64,000 nt of DNA from Iamia majanohamensis (GCF_028532485.1 NZ_CP116942.1:3596001-3660000), one strand, 5' to 3'; positions 34,737 to 43,195 are shown, numbered from the stretch's first letter. Translations and numbers: made by a program. Notes: generated by a model not told the origin, from the letters alone.

Positions 34737-34773
34737 GGGCGGCGGCTTCGCGCCGGGGGCGGAGCCGCCGCCC
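34737..34773. promoter_or_regulatory. Perfect 11-bp inverted repeat in a divergent promoter region
   Basis: GGGCGGCGGCT at 34737-34747 and AGCCGCCGCCC at 34763-34773 enclose 15 bases. The element lies between the divergent GT-C-like gene and the DUF2064 gene. It may be an operator or an RNA hairpin; it is too symmetric to be ignored but GC richness raises the chance expectation. Confidence 0.35.
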
Positions 34774-34844
34774 CCGAGTACGGTCATGCCCCGTCCCCCC
34801 ACGGCCCACCGTCCGCCGCCACCGCCTCGAGATCGACACGCTGG

Positions 34845-35489
34845 ATGCACCTGCTCGTCATGGCCAAGGAACCCCGCCCCGGACGGGTGAAGACGCGGCT
34901 GTGCCCGCCCTGCACGCCCGAGGAGGCGGCCGAGCTGGCCGCCGCCGCCATCGCCGACACGCTGGACGCGGTGGCCGCGTGCGGGGCCGACCGCCGGGTC
35001 GTCGCCCTCGACGGGGAGCCCGGGCCCTGGCTGCCGGAGGGCTTCGAGGTCATCCCCCAGGTCGACGGCCCGCTGGGCCGGCGCCTCGACGCGGCCTGGG
35101 CCGCGGTCGACGGCCCCGGCGTGCAGATCGGCATGGACACCCCCCAGGTCGACGGCCCGCTGCTCGACGTCGCCCTCGGCCTGCTCGCCGACGGGGCGCC
35201 GTGCGTCCTCGGCGACGCGACCGACGGCGGGTGGTGGGCCATCGGGCTGCAGCGGGCGGTGCCGGACCTGTTCGGGCCGGTGCCCACCAGCCGCGACGAC
35301 ACCGGTGCCCTCCAGCGCGAGCGGTGCCGGGCCCTGGGGCTGGAGGTCACCGACCTGCCCGCCCTCACCGACGTCGACCACGTCGACGACGCCCTCGAGG
35401 TGGCCCGGGCCGCGCCCGACGGCCTCTTCGGCCGGACCCTGGCCGGCCTCGACCTGGGTGGGCGGGCGACGCCGGACGGGTCCCGGTGA
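34845..35489 (+). CDS. DUF2064 (TIGR04282-type) nucleotidyl/glycosyl-transferase-like protein
   Basis: A 214-residue Rossmann-like protein. It opens with LLVMAKEPRPGRVKTRLCP, the hallmark of DUF2064, and contains GMDTPQVDG and LGDATDGGWWAIGL, equivalents of the GxDSP and GPxxDGGYxLxGL motifs that bind a nucleotide-sugar-like ligand. The family was named rSAM/selenodomain-associated transferase 1 and later linked to arsenosugar biosynthesis. In actinobacteria it is common beside a methyltransferase, GT2 and epimerase, as here. The stop overlaps the next start (GTGA). Confidence 0.8.
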   Translation: MHLLVMAKEPRPGRVKTRLCPPCTPEEAAELAAAAIADTLDAVAACGADRRVVALDGEPGPWLPEGFEVIPQVDGPLGRRLDAAWAAVDGPGVQIGMDTPQVDGPLLDVALGLLADGAPCVLGDATDGGWWAIGLQRAVPDLFGPVPTSRDDTGALQRERCRALGLEVTDLPALTDVDHVDDALEVARAAPDGLFGRTLAGLDLGGRATPDGSR

Positions 35490-36121
35490 GGGTCCTCGGG
35501 CCGTCGGCGAGCAACGGGGAGCCGTCCTCCCCGCCGGTCCTGCGCAGCCGCGAGGGCGCGGTCCGGCCCCTGCCGGTGCACGAGTGGGCGGCCGAGGCCA
35601 GCGAGCTCGAGCACGAGATCCTCGACCGGGTGGCGGGCCCCGTGCTCGACCTGGGCTGCGGGCCGGGCCGGCTGGTGGCGGCCCTCGGCGAGCGGGGCAT
35701 CACCGCGCTCGGCGTGGACACCTCGCCCCACGCCGTCGGCCTCGCCCGCCAGCGCGGTGCAGCGGTGCTGGAGCGCTCGGTGTTCGACCGCCTGCCGGGC
35801 ACCGGCCGCTGGCGCACCACGATCCTCCTCGACGGCAACATCGGCATCGGGGGCGACGCCCCCCGGCTGCTCCGACGTTCGGCCGAGCTGCTGGGCCCGG
35901 GCGGGTCCACGCTCGTCGAGGTCGACCCGCCCGGTCACGCCACGCGGATCCTGGACGTGCGCCTCGAGGTCGGGGACCACCACGGTGACTGGTTCCCCTG
36001 GGCCGTGGTGGGGGCCGACGGCCTGGAGGAGGTCGCCGACGCCGGGGGCCACGCCGTCACCGAGGTGTGGAGCACCCAGGACCGCTGGTTCGCCCGGCTC
36101 ACGCCCCGGCGCCCGGGCTGA
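35486..36121 (+). CDS. Class I SAM-dependent methyltransferase
   Basis: A 211-residue methyltransferase. SAM motif I is VLDLGCGPGRLVAAL, followed by GVDTSPHAVGLAR (ribose-binding Asp) and TTILLDGNIGIGGD (motif III region). The acceptor is unknown. It overlaps the DUF2064 gene by 4 bases (GTGA), so they act together. Its 3' end overlaps the convergent membrane-protein gene by 23 bases, which would place both stop codons in each other's mRNA. Confidence 0.85.
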   Translation: MRVLGPSASNGEPSSPPVLRSREGAVRPLPVHEWAAEASELEHEILDRVAGPVLDLGCGPGRLVAALGERGITALGVDTSPHAVGLARQRGAAVLERSVFDRLPGTGRWRTTILLDGNIGIGGDAPRLLRRSAELLGPGGSTLVEVDPPGHATRILDVRLEVGDHHGDWFPWAVVGADGLEEVADAGGHAVTEVWSTQDRWFARLTPRRPG

Positions 36122-36680
36122 CCTCGGCCGAGGCGCTCCGGGCGCGCCACAGGCGGGCCGCGCCGGCCACCAGGGCCACGGCCCACACCACCGCCAGCAC
36201 CACCAGCAGGTCGCGTGCCGCGTTGCCCGGCAGGATCGACGGGTTGTCCGGGAGGGCCCCGTACCCCCGCAGCCGGGGGTAGGAGACGGCCACCAGGCTG
36301 GCGCTCACGATGAGGGCGACGGCGACCGGGGCGCGCAGGGCATGCGGGCGGAGGCGGCCCACCCCGAGGGCGGCGAGGGTGACGAGCGGGGCGATCACCA
36401 GGTCGTGGGCCAGGGTCGAGTAGAGCATCCACATCGCCAGGGACGTCCACGGGATGGGGAAGGCGAAGTGCGAGATGCGGTCGGCCGCACCGAGGGCGCC
36501 CACCAGGGCCACGCCCCACCCGGCCGCGGCCACGACGCGGGCCGGCCATGACAGGCGGGGCGGGCGGGCCCGCTCGGGGGCGGGCACGGAGGCGAGGCGG
36601 GGACGGCCGGGGGCCGGCTCCGCCGTCGGCTCGCGGGCGAGGTCGCCCGGGCCCGACGGCACGGCGGCCGGCCCCGTCAC
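36099..36680 (-). CDS. Small multi-pass membrane protein of the molybdoenzyme operon
   Basis: A 193-residue protein with a Pro/Arg-rich N-terminus of about 45 residues and four predicted transmembrane helices (about 49-66, 78-100, 111-130, 153-178). No catalytic motif is visible. Its GTG overlaps the stop of the molybdoenzyme by 4 bases, so it is probably a membrane partner or assembly factor for it. It resembles no named family I can place. Confidence 0.6.
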   Translation of the reverse strand: MTGPAAVPSGPGDLAREPTAEPAPGRPRLASVPAPERARPPRLSWPARVVAAAGWGVALVGALGAADRISHFAFPIPWTSLAMWMLYSTLAHDLVIAPLVTLAALGVGRLRPHALRAPVAVALIVSASLVAVSYPRLRGYGALPDNPSILPGNAARDLLVVLAVVWAVALVAGAARLWRARSASAEVSPGAGA

Positions 36681-38020
36681 CGGACCTCCAGGCGGGTGAC
36701 CCACTTGGTCTGCTGGACACCGGGCCGGTTGGCCCCGATGAGACGGACCGGGCGCCCGTGGTCGGGGTGGAGCGGCTCGTCGTGGAGCCGGAGGGCGAGC
36801 AGGGTCTTGTCGTCGGCGGCCTGGAGCCGGTTGAGCTCCGAGGACGCGTACAGCGACGGGTCCTGGAGGGACACGACCGTGACCTCGGCGCCGTCGGGCG
36901 CGCCGGCCCGCTCCAGCAGGTCCCGCACCCGCACCCCGGTCCAGCGGGCATCCGCACTCCACCCCTCGACGCATGCGATGGGGAGGTCCTCGCTGTGCTG
37001 GGGCATGGCCCGGAGGTCGTCGAGGGTGAGCTCCAGCTCCCGGTCGACCGCCCCGGTGACGGTGAGCCGGTAGTCGGCGAGGGCGGCGTCGGAGGTGACG
37101 GCCTCCTCCACGCCGGCGCCGGCGGCGGTGGTGTTGACCGGGACCCCCTGCGGGCCCACGTCGGACCGGCGGGGGCCGAGGAGGTTGAGGCGCCGGAACC
37201 AGGGCGCGGTCTGGCCGACGGTGGTGACGGTGATGGCGGTCGAGGCCAGGGCCACGGCGCCGAGGAAGCCCCGCCGGGTGAGGGCGTGCGGCCCGCGGGC
37301 GTCGGTCGGGACCGGCGCGTGCTCGTCGGTGGCGGTCGGCGCAGGGCTGTCCTCGCCGGTCGCCGGCGCGACGGCGTCGCCGTGGCTGGCGTCGGCCCCG
37401 GTGGCCTCGTCGGCCACCTCGGGTGCGTCGGCGCCCGCAGCGCCCCCGTCGGCAGACGGCCGTCCGGGGCGGAGGCGGGCCGCCACGGCCCGCAGCGGGC
37501 CGCGCAGCTCCTGGCGGGTGGTCGCCCCCTTGTGGGCGACGTGGACGAGCAGGGCGCCGTAGGCCAGGAGGGCGGTCCAGTAGTGGCCGGCGGTGAAGCC
37601 GAAGCCCCAGGGCCGCCAGCGGGCCAGGTTGGCGGTCCCGCTGAACACGAGGAAGAGGCCGCCGCCGACCAGGAGGGCGTCGCCGAGGCGGGAGACGGCG
37701 TCGCCCACGCTCGTGGCCGGCGGGAACCGGAAGAGCTTCGGGTAGACCACCCAGAGCTTGGCCAGCAGGATCGGGATGAGCCCCAGCCCGGTGGCCACGT
37801 GGAGGCCCTGGGTGACCCGGTAGAGCCCCACCGGCCGCGTCGGCCAGAGGAACCACGACGGCGGCTCCTGGATGAGGTGGGACAGCATCCCGGTGGCGAA
37901 GCACACGGTGAAGCACACACCGAGGGCCACGCCGAGCCCTGCGGCCATGCGATCGGTCCGCAGGGGGCTGTCGGTGCCCAGTCCCTCCGCCGTGGGCACC
38001 GGCAGCGTCGGCGAGGTCAC
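36677..38020 (-). CDS. Five-TM molybdopterin oxidoreductase with internal Tat signal (SCO3746-like)
   Basis: A 447-residue protein in three parts. Residues 25-165 form four membrane helices, with His in HVATGLG and HYWTALLAYGALLVHVAHKG that could ligate b-heme. Residues 185-245 are an acidic linker. TRRGFLGAVALASTAITV (248-265) is a twin-arginine signal acting as fifth helix. The C-terminal domain is sulfite-oxidase-like, with the expected molybdenum ligand Cys350 in PIACVEGWS. This plan is known in actinobacteria for membrane proteins inserted by Sec and finished by Tat. The GTG start overlaps the kinase-like gene. Confidence 0.8.
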   Translation of the reverse strand: MTSPTLPVPTAEGLGTDSPLRTDRMAAGLGVALGVCFTVCFATGMLSHLIQEPPSWFLWPTRPVGLYRVTQGLHVATGLGLIPILLAKLWVVYPKLFRFPPATSVGDAVSRLGDALLVGGGLFLVFSGTANLARWRPWGFGFTAGHYWTALLAYGALLVHVAHKGATTRQELRGPLRAVAARLRPGRPSADGGAAGADAPEVADEATGADASHGDAVAPATGEDSPAPTATDEHAPVPTDARGPHALTRRGFLGAVALASTAITVTTVGQTAPWFRRLNLLGPRRSDVGPQGVPVNTTAAGAGVEEAVTSDAALADYRLTVTGAVDRELELTLDDLRAMPQHSEDLPIACVEGWSADARWTGVRVRDLLERAGAPDGAEVTVVSLQDPSLYASSELNRLQAADDKTLLALRLHDEPLHPDHGRPVRLIGANRPGVQQTKWVTRLEVR

Positions 38021-38730
38021 CGGGGTGGGCCCGGTCCCACGTCCCTGACGCCGAGGGCGCCCGGTCCGGAGCGGAAGGCCACGTCGAAGGTGCACGCCGA
38101 GCCGACCAGGTCGCGAGGGGTCGGGGTGGGGGCGGCGTCGGCCCGGCCGGCGGCGGCGATCCGCGCCAGGGCGGGGACCGCGGTCGCGGCGACGGCGTCG
38201 GGGTGGCTCAGCTCGCGCAGGTCCGTGAGCAGGCCGCGGACGTGCTCCATGTCCTCGTGCATGGTGGCCACCGCCGCGGCCACCTCGGCCGGCTGGTGGA
38301 TGGCCCCGTCCTCGAGGGCCTCGGCCGTGGCCTGGAGGCGGGCGAGGGGCGTGCGCAGGTCGTCGGACACCCAGGCCACCAGGTCGCGCCGGCTCTCGGC
38401 GAGGGTCGTCGAGCGCTCGCCCTCGGAGGGGGACCGCCGGGCGCGGTGGAGCAGGTAGGTGGTGGCCACGGCCACGAGGACGCCGACGGCGGCGCCGACG
38501 ACGGCCACGGGGAGGGCGTTGCCGGGGGCCACGTGGCCCCCGAGGGCCAGCACCACGGTGAGCAGGATCCCGACGCCGGCCACGGCGAGGGGGGCGACGA
38601 GGGGCGTGCGGTCGTGCCGCGTGCGCTCGTTCTCGGTCAACGTGGGCTCCTCGGGGCTGGGCCGTCCATCGGTGGTGGTTCGCTGCCGCGGCGGACCTGG
38701 CTCGGTCGAGGGCGCCAGCACGGTCTCCAT
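38017..38730 (-). CDS. Degenerate histidine-kinase-like membrane protein lacking the phospho-His and ATPase
   Basis: A 237-residue protein with two membrane helices (about 44-64 and 74-94) and a dimerisation/H-box helix reading LVAWVSDDLRTPLARLQATAEALEDG in segments. In active kinases the same place reads VSHDLRTPL; here residue 123 is Asp (GAC), not His. No N, G1 or G2 box follows and the protein ends about 85 residues later. It cannot autophosphorylate. As first gene of the molybdoenzyme operon (4-bp overlap) it may be a structural or sensing leftover. Confidence 0.7.
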   Translation of the reverse strand: METVLAPSTEPGPPRQRTTTDGRPSPEEPTLTENERTRHDRTPLVAPLAVAGVGILLTVVLALGGHVAPGNALPVAVVGAAVGVLVAVATTYLLHRARRSPSEGERSTTLAESRRDLVAWVSDDLRTPLARLQATAEALEDGAIHQPAEVAAAVATMHEDMEHVRGLLTDLRELSHPDAVAATAVPALARIAAAGRADAAPTPTPRDLVGSACTFDVAFRSGPGALGVRDVGPGPPR

Positions 38731-38738
38731 GGACCGGA

Positions 38739-38773
38739 GGGTAGGGACCTACCCGGAGAGGGGTCCCCTACCC
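38739..38773. promoter_or_regulatory. Inverted repeat upstream of the kinase-like/molybdoenzyme operon
   Basis: GGGTAGGGACC at 38739-38749 and GGTCCCCTACCC at 38762-38773 are complementary apart from one inserted C. The element starts 8 bp upstream of the METVLAP start codon, so it could be an operator or fold into the leader mRNA. Confidence 0.4.
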
Positions 38774-38856
38774 CGGCCCACTGTTTCGCATCCCGTGAGG
38801 AACGGGCCGACCCCGTCGCCGTACACCGAGAGGTGCTGAGGTGGGCCGAGGTGCGG

Positions 38857-39891
38857 TCAGGTCTCGGCTGCGAACCCGGCCATGCCCTCGGCGAAGGTGA
38901 CCCGGGCCTCGAAGCCGAGCCGGGTCGCGGCGCGCGCCGGGGAGGCGGTGATGTGGCGGACGTCGCCCCCGCGCCAGGCCCCGGTCACGACCGGGGCGGG
39001 AGCGCCCGGCCCCGCCGCGTCGACCAGGGCGTGGGCCAGGTCGAGCACGGTGTGGGGCGTGCCCGAGGCCACGTTGAAGGGCCCGGTCACCTCGGGCGGG
39101 GCCTCGAGGGCGGCCACGTTGGCCCGGGCCACGTCGGTGACGTGGACGAAGTCGCGCCGCTGGCCGCCGTCCTCGGTGACCTGGGGGGCCCGGCCCGCGG
39201 CCAGCTCGCTGCGGAAGATGCTGGCCACCCCGGCGTAGGGCGTGTCCCGGGGCATCCGGGGCCCGTAGACGTTGTGGTAGCGGAGCGCGGCCCACCCGAC
39301 CCCCGCCTCCCGGGCGTAGGTCTGGGCCAGGTGCTCGGTGTGGAGCTTGGTGGCGGCGTAGGTGTTGCGGGGGTCGAGGGGGGCGTCCTCGTCGATGGTC
39401 GCCGGGGCGAGCGCCTCCCCGCACACCGGGCAGGGGGGCTCGAACCGGCCTGCGTCGAGCGCCTCGGGCCGGCGGACACCGGGGCGGACGGCGCCGTGGG
39501 TGGGGCAGGTGTAGGCCCCCTCGCCGTAGACGACCATGCTGCTGGCCACCACCAGCCGCCCTGCGAACCGGGCCCGCCACAGCGCCTGGAGGAGCACGGC
39601 GGTGCCCAGGTCGTTGTCGGTGGCGTAGTCGACGACGTCGTCGAAGTCGACGCCGAGGCCGACCCGGGCGGCCTGGTGGCTCACCGCCTCGACGCCCTCG
39701 ACGGCCCGGGCCACGGCCCCGACGTCGGTGAGGTCGACCCGGCGGACGTCGGCCGAGCCGTCGACGTCGGCCCAGGCCGGGTCGTCCTCGGCCCGCCGGT
39801 CGAGCACCACCACCTCGTGGCCCCCGGCGACGAGCTGGTCGACGAGGTGGCTGCCGATGAAGCCGGCTCCGCCGGTGACGAGGACGCGCAT
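38857..39891 (-). CDS. NAD-dependent epimerase/dehydratase with zinc-ribbon-like insert
   Basis: A 344-residue extended SDR. It has GGAGFIGSH (7-15), SSMVVYGEG (117-125), and YAATK with Tyr178/Lys182 as the catalytic pair. Between the active-site Ser and Tyr lies an insert with C129, H132, C154 and C157 (TCPTHG and PPCPVCGE), which looks like a zinc ribbon over the substrate pocket. The activity is probably epimerisation or dehydration of a nucleotide sugar. ATG at 39891 is preferred; two more ATGs lie 9-12 bp upstream. Part of the same sugar-transfer-like neighbourhood. Confidence 0.8.
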   Translation of the reverse strand: MRVLVTGGAGFIGSHLVDQLVAGGHEVVVLDRRAEDDPAWADVDGSADVRRVDLTDVGAVARAVEGVEAVSHQAARVGLGVDFDDVVDYATDNDLGTAVLLQALWRARFAGRLVVASSMVVYGEGAYTCPTHGAVRPGVRRPEALDAGRFEPPCPVCGEALAPATIDEDAPLDPRNTYAATKLHTEHLAQTYAREAGVGWAALRYHNVYGPRMPRDTPYAGVASIFRSELAAGRAPQVTEDGGQRRDFVHVTDVARANVAALEAPPEVTGPFNVASGTPHTVLDLAHALVDAAGPGAPAPVVTGAWRGGDVRHITASPARAATRLGFEARVTFAEGMAGFAAET

Positions 39892-39974
39892 GGCCGCCAT
39901 CATGGCGCCCGTCGCGCCCCGGACCCCTCGCCGGGGAGGCCGGGCCCGGGGCCGGGCCTCGGTAGGTTGCGGCC

Positions 39975-40628
39975 GTGCCCGCGGTCGACGTGATCCTGCC
40001 CACCCTCGACGAGGAGGGTGCCCTGCCCTGGATCCTCGAGCGCATGCCCGGCGGGGCCCGGCCCATCGTGGTCGACAACGGCTCCACCGACCGCTCGGCC
40101 GAGGTCGCCCGGGAGCACGGGGCCACGGTCGTGGCCGAACCCCGCCGGGGCTTCGGCGCCGCGTGCTGGGCCGGCCTCCAGGCGGCCGAGGCCGACGTGG
40201 TCGCGTTCATGGACGCCGACGCCTCCCTCGACCCCGGTGACCTCCACCTGGTGGTCGACCCGGTGGCGGCGGGCGAGGCCGACCTGGTCGTCGGGGCCCG
40301 CGTGGCGGCCCGGGGCTCCTGGCCCCCGCACGCCCGGCTGGCCAACCGGGTGCTCGCCGGCCAGGTGCGACGCCGCACCGGCCTCGCCCTCGCCGACCTG
40401 GGACCGCTGCGGGCCGCCCGGCGCGAGGAGCTGCTGGCCCTGGGCATCGAGGACCGGCGGTCGGGGTGGCCCCTGGAGATGGTGCTGCGGGCCCAGCGGG
40501 CGGGCTGGCGGGTGGAGGGCGTCCCCGTGCCCTACCACCCCCGCGAGGGCCGCTCGAAGGTGACCGGCACCGTCAGGGGGACCGCGACCGCGATCGGCGA
40601 CATGTCCCGCATCCTCCGCCGCATCTGA
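39975..40628 (+). CDS. Family 2 glycosyltransferase
   Basis: A 217-residue GT-A glycosyltransferase. VDVILPTLDEEGALPWIL and IVVDNGSTDRS begin the nucleotide-sugar fold, and AFMDADASLDPGDL carries the metal-binding DxD. The C-terminal part (GWPLEMVLRAQRAGWRVEGV, then YHPREGRSKVTGT) matches polyprenol-phosphate sugar synthase relatives (DPM1-like). No membrane helix is present, so it would add a sugar to a lipid phosphate or small acceptor in the cytoplasm. GTG at 39975, divergent from the epimerase gene. Confidence 0.85.
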   Translation: MPAVDVILPTLDEEGALPWILERMPGGARPIVVDNGSTDRSAEVAREHGATVVAEPRRGFGAACWAGLQAAEADVVAFMDADASLDPGDLHLVVDPVAAGEADLVVGARVAARGSWPPHARLANRVLAGQVRRRTGLALADLGPLRAARREELLALGIEDRRSGWPLEMVLRAQRAGWRVEGVPVPYHPREGRSKVTGTVRGTATAIGDMSRILRRI

Positions 40629-40690
40629 GCCGCACCGCACTCATCGGGGGGGTGGCCCGGGTCGCGCCGGTCACGACCCGCCGGCCGCGC

Positions 40691-41503
40691 TCAGGTGGGG
40701 GTCGGGCCCCCGGTGGCGGGGGTGGCCTGGCCCTCGTCGGCCAGCTGGTGGGACAACGCCGCGCCCCCGACGATGAAGCCGACGCCGACCCACCACGGGG
40801 CGGCGTCGAAGACGAAGACCAGGACGCCGACGGGCACCAGCCAGCCGGCCAGCGGGGCCAGCAGCCCGGCGGTCACCGACCGGGTGTCGTCGCCGGTGGC
40901 GTGGTCCGGGTACCAGACCGTGAACTGGATGGCGAAGACGATGGCTGCGGTCTGGATGACCCAGCCCGTCCAGAGGTTGTTGAAGTTGTCGAGGACGAGG
41001 TTGCCGAAGGCGCCGGCCAGGGCGGCCGCGATGAACGCGCCGGCCCACGCCCACGTGAGCACGTAGTTGATGCGGATGAAGAGCGGCGTCTCCCACACCT
41101 CGGGGGGCGTCTCCTCCTTGGCGTACTGGAGGGTGAACGGGTTCCGCAGGGCGATCGACACCAGGACGATCAGGACCAGGGCGATGTTGGAGAGCTCGCC
41201 GACCCAGTTCTCCAGCCAGTCGGCCGTCTCGTCCGAGGCGGTGGCCGCGGCCACGAGCAGGACGAGGAAGAAGATGGCGTCGGACAGCTCGAGCAGCTTG
41301 ACCGACTGGCCCCGCCACTTGCTCAGCGCCACCAGGCCGACCGACATGCCCAGGGTGATGGCGGCGGCCTCCTCGATCCGGCCCGGCCCGGCCAGCAGCG
41401 ACAGCACGATCCACGGCGACAGGCCGGCGATGGGGCTGCCCAGCACCCGGTCGATCAGCGGACGCTTCTCGTCGCCGGTGGGCCGGCGCCCCGTCTGAGC
41501 CAC
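40691..41503 (-). CDS. Multi-pass membrane protein of unknown function
   Basis: A 270-residue protein with about seven transmembrane helices and a short charged N-terminus. Aromatic-rich helices (NNLWTGWVIQTAAIVFAIQF, PWWVGVGFIVGGA) and a conserved-looking loop VWETPLFIRINYVLTWAW are the notable parts. I do not recognise the family. It is isolated between the GT2 and acyl-CoA ligase genes. Confidence 0.6.
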   Translation of the reverse strand: MAQTGRRPTGDEKRPLIDRVLGSPIAGLSPWIVLSLLAGPGRIEEAAAITLGMSVGLVALSKWRGQSVKLLELSDAIFFLVLLVAAATASDETADWLENWVGELSNIALVLIVLVSIALRNPFTLQYAKEETPPEVWETPLFIRINYVLTWAWAGAFIAAALAGAFGNLVLDNFNNLWTGWVIQTAAIVFAIQFTVWYPDHATGDDTRSVTAGLLAPLAGWLVPVGVLVFVFDAAPWWVGVGFIVGGAALSHQLADEGQATPATGGPTPT

Positions 41504-41626
41504 GCCCTGACGCTACCCACCTGACAAGACGCCTCAGGGGACCCTCACACGGCGCGACCAGGCGCGACGGCCGGGCGGCGGGCCGTCGCCCGGGGTGCGG
41601 AGGGACCGCCGCTAGCGTCGGGCGCC

Positions 41627-43195
41627 GTGGTGCTCCAGGGCCCGGACCTCGCCGCCCCCGCCGACCTGCGGGGCATGGTCGCGGCCGGCGCCGCGGCGCA
41701 CCCCGACCGGCTGGCCCTCGCCTCGGCCCGACGTCGCGTCACCTGGTCCGAGCTCGACGCCGAGGTCGGTCGCTGGGCCGGCGCCCTGGCGTCGTTCGGC
41801 CTCTCCCCCGGCGACCGGGTGGCGTCGCTGCTGCCCAACCGCCTCGACCTGGCCGTCCACCACCTCGCCTGCCTGCGGGCGGGGCTGGTGGCCGTGCCGC
41901 TCAACTACCGCTACGTGGCGCCCCAGGTCGACCACGCCCTCGCCGTCAGCGGCGCCTCCCTGCTGGTGGCCCACGTCGAGCGGGCCGGCGACCTGGCGAG
42001 GTGCCGAGGGATCGCCGACCTCCCGGCCGGGTGCGCCTGGTACGAGGAGGGCGAGGCGGTGCCCGACGGGGGCGTGCGCCTCCGGGACCGGCTGGCCGAC
42101 GGCGCTCCCCCGCCGGCGGCGGGCGGACCCGACGACCCCGCCTTCGTCTTCTTCACCTCCGGCAGCACCGGCCCGGCCAAGGGGGTGACCCACTCGGTGG
42201 CGACCGCGGGGTGGATGGCGGCCAGCGCGGCGGCGGCCTTCGAGATCACCGCCGAGGACACCTTCCTGCCCGCCTCCTCGATGTCGCACCTGGGCGCGTT
42301 CCTCTGGACCATGGCCTCCCTCTCGGCCGGCGCAGCGGTCGTGGTGACCCGCACCTTCGACGGCGACGAGGTCCTCCCCCTGATCCGCGAGCACCGGCCC
42401 ACCCTCATGGCCATGATCCCCGCGGCCCTGACCGCGCTCGTCCGCGACCACGGCGTGACCGCCGAGGACTTCTCGTCGCTCCGCCTGTGCCGGTCCGGCA
42501 GCGACCACGTGCCGGCCGAGCTGGAGGAGGAGTTCCAGGCCCTCACCGGGTTCCCGATCGACGAGGGCTACGGCATGAGCGAGGTCGGCCTGGCCACCCT
42601 CAACCCGCCGGGCGGGCCCATCCGGCCCGGCTCGATCGGCACCGCCGACGCCGGCTTCGCCCTCTCCGTGCGCGACGCCGACGGGACCGAGGTCCCGACC
42701 GGGCAGGTGGGCACCATCTGGATGCGCACGCCCAGCGCGACCGTCGGCTACTGGGGCGACCCGGAGGCGACGGCGTCGCTGTTCGACGAGGACGGCTGGC
42801 TCGACTCCGGCGACCTGGCCCGGGCCGACGAGGACGGCTACCTCTGGTTCTTCGGGCGGGCCAAGCAGGTCATCGTCCACGACGGCTCCAACATCAGCCC
42901 CCAGGAGGTCGAGGACGCCCTCTCCGCGCACCCGGCGGTGGCCGCCGTCGGGGTCGTCGGCATCCACGACGTGGTCCACGGCGAGGACGTGCGGGCCTAC
43001 GTGGCGACCAAGGAGGGGGTGCCCCGCCCGACGAGCCAGGACCTGGTCCGCTTCGCCCGGGAGCGGGTCGGCTACCGGGCGCCCGAGGAGGTCGTGTTCC
43101 TCGACGCCCTGCCCCTCAACCCCACCGGCAAGCTCGACCGGGTGGGCCTGCGGCGCCTGGCCGAGGAGCACCGCAACCCCCACCGACCGGGCTGA
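41627..43195 (+). CDS. AMP-dependent acyl-CoA ligase
   Basis: A 522-residue ANL-superfamily enzyme that activates a carboxylic acid to acyl-AMP and then acyl-CoA. The ATP loop FTSGSTGPAKG is at 176-186, followed by GYGMSEVG, the hinge region SGDLARADEDGYLWFFGR and the catalytic Lys502 in NPTGKLDR. It is of the long- or medium-chain class, and no substrate-specific residue can be assigned. It is followed after 88 bp by a Coq4-like gene in the same direction. Confidence 0.9.
   Translation: MVLQGPDLAAPADLRGMVAAGAAAHPDRLALASARRRVTWSELDAEVGRWAGALASFGLSPGDRVASLLPNRLDLAVHHLACLRAGLVAVPLNYRYVAPQVDHALAVSGASLLVAHVERAGDLARCRGIADLPAGCAWYEEGEAVPDGGVRLRDRLADGAPPPAAGGPDDPAFVFFTSGSTGPAKGVTHSVATAGWMAASAAAAFEITAEDTFLPASSMSHLGAFLWTMASLSAGAAVVVTRTFDGDEVLPLIREHRPTLMAMIPAALTALVRDHGVTAEDFSSLRLCRSGSDHVPAELEEEFQALTGFPIDEGYGMSEVGLATLNPPGGPIRPGSIGTADAGFALSVRDADGTEVPTGQVGTIWMRTPSATVGYWGDPEATASLFDEDGWLDSGDLARADEDGYLWFFGRAKQVIVHDGSNISPQEVEDALSAHPAVAAVGVVGIHDVVHGEDVRAYVATKEGVPRPTSQDLVRFARERVGYRAPEEVVFLDALPLNPTGKLDRVGLRRLAEEHRNPHRPG

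Noticed and set aside
33345-35381. Single 678-residue minus-strand protein across 33.3-35.4 kb
   Set aside because: The first 232 residues are the antisense of the DUF2064 gene; the membrane protein starts at the ATG at 34685.
41516-41536. CCTGACAAGACGCCTCAGG as a possible fourth copy of the steroid operator
   Set aside because: Arms are CCTGA and TCAGG with a 9-bp spacer, so the half-site spacing and the conserved GTCAGGT are not kept.
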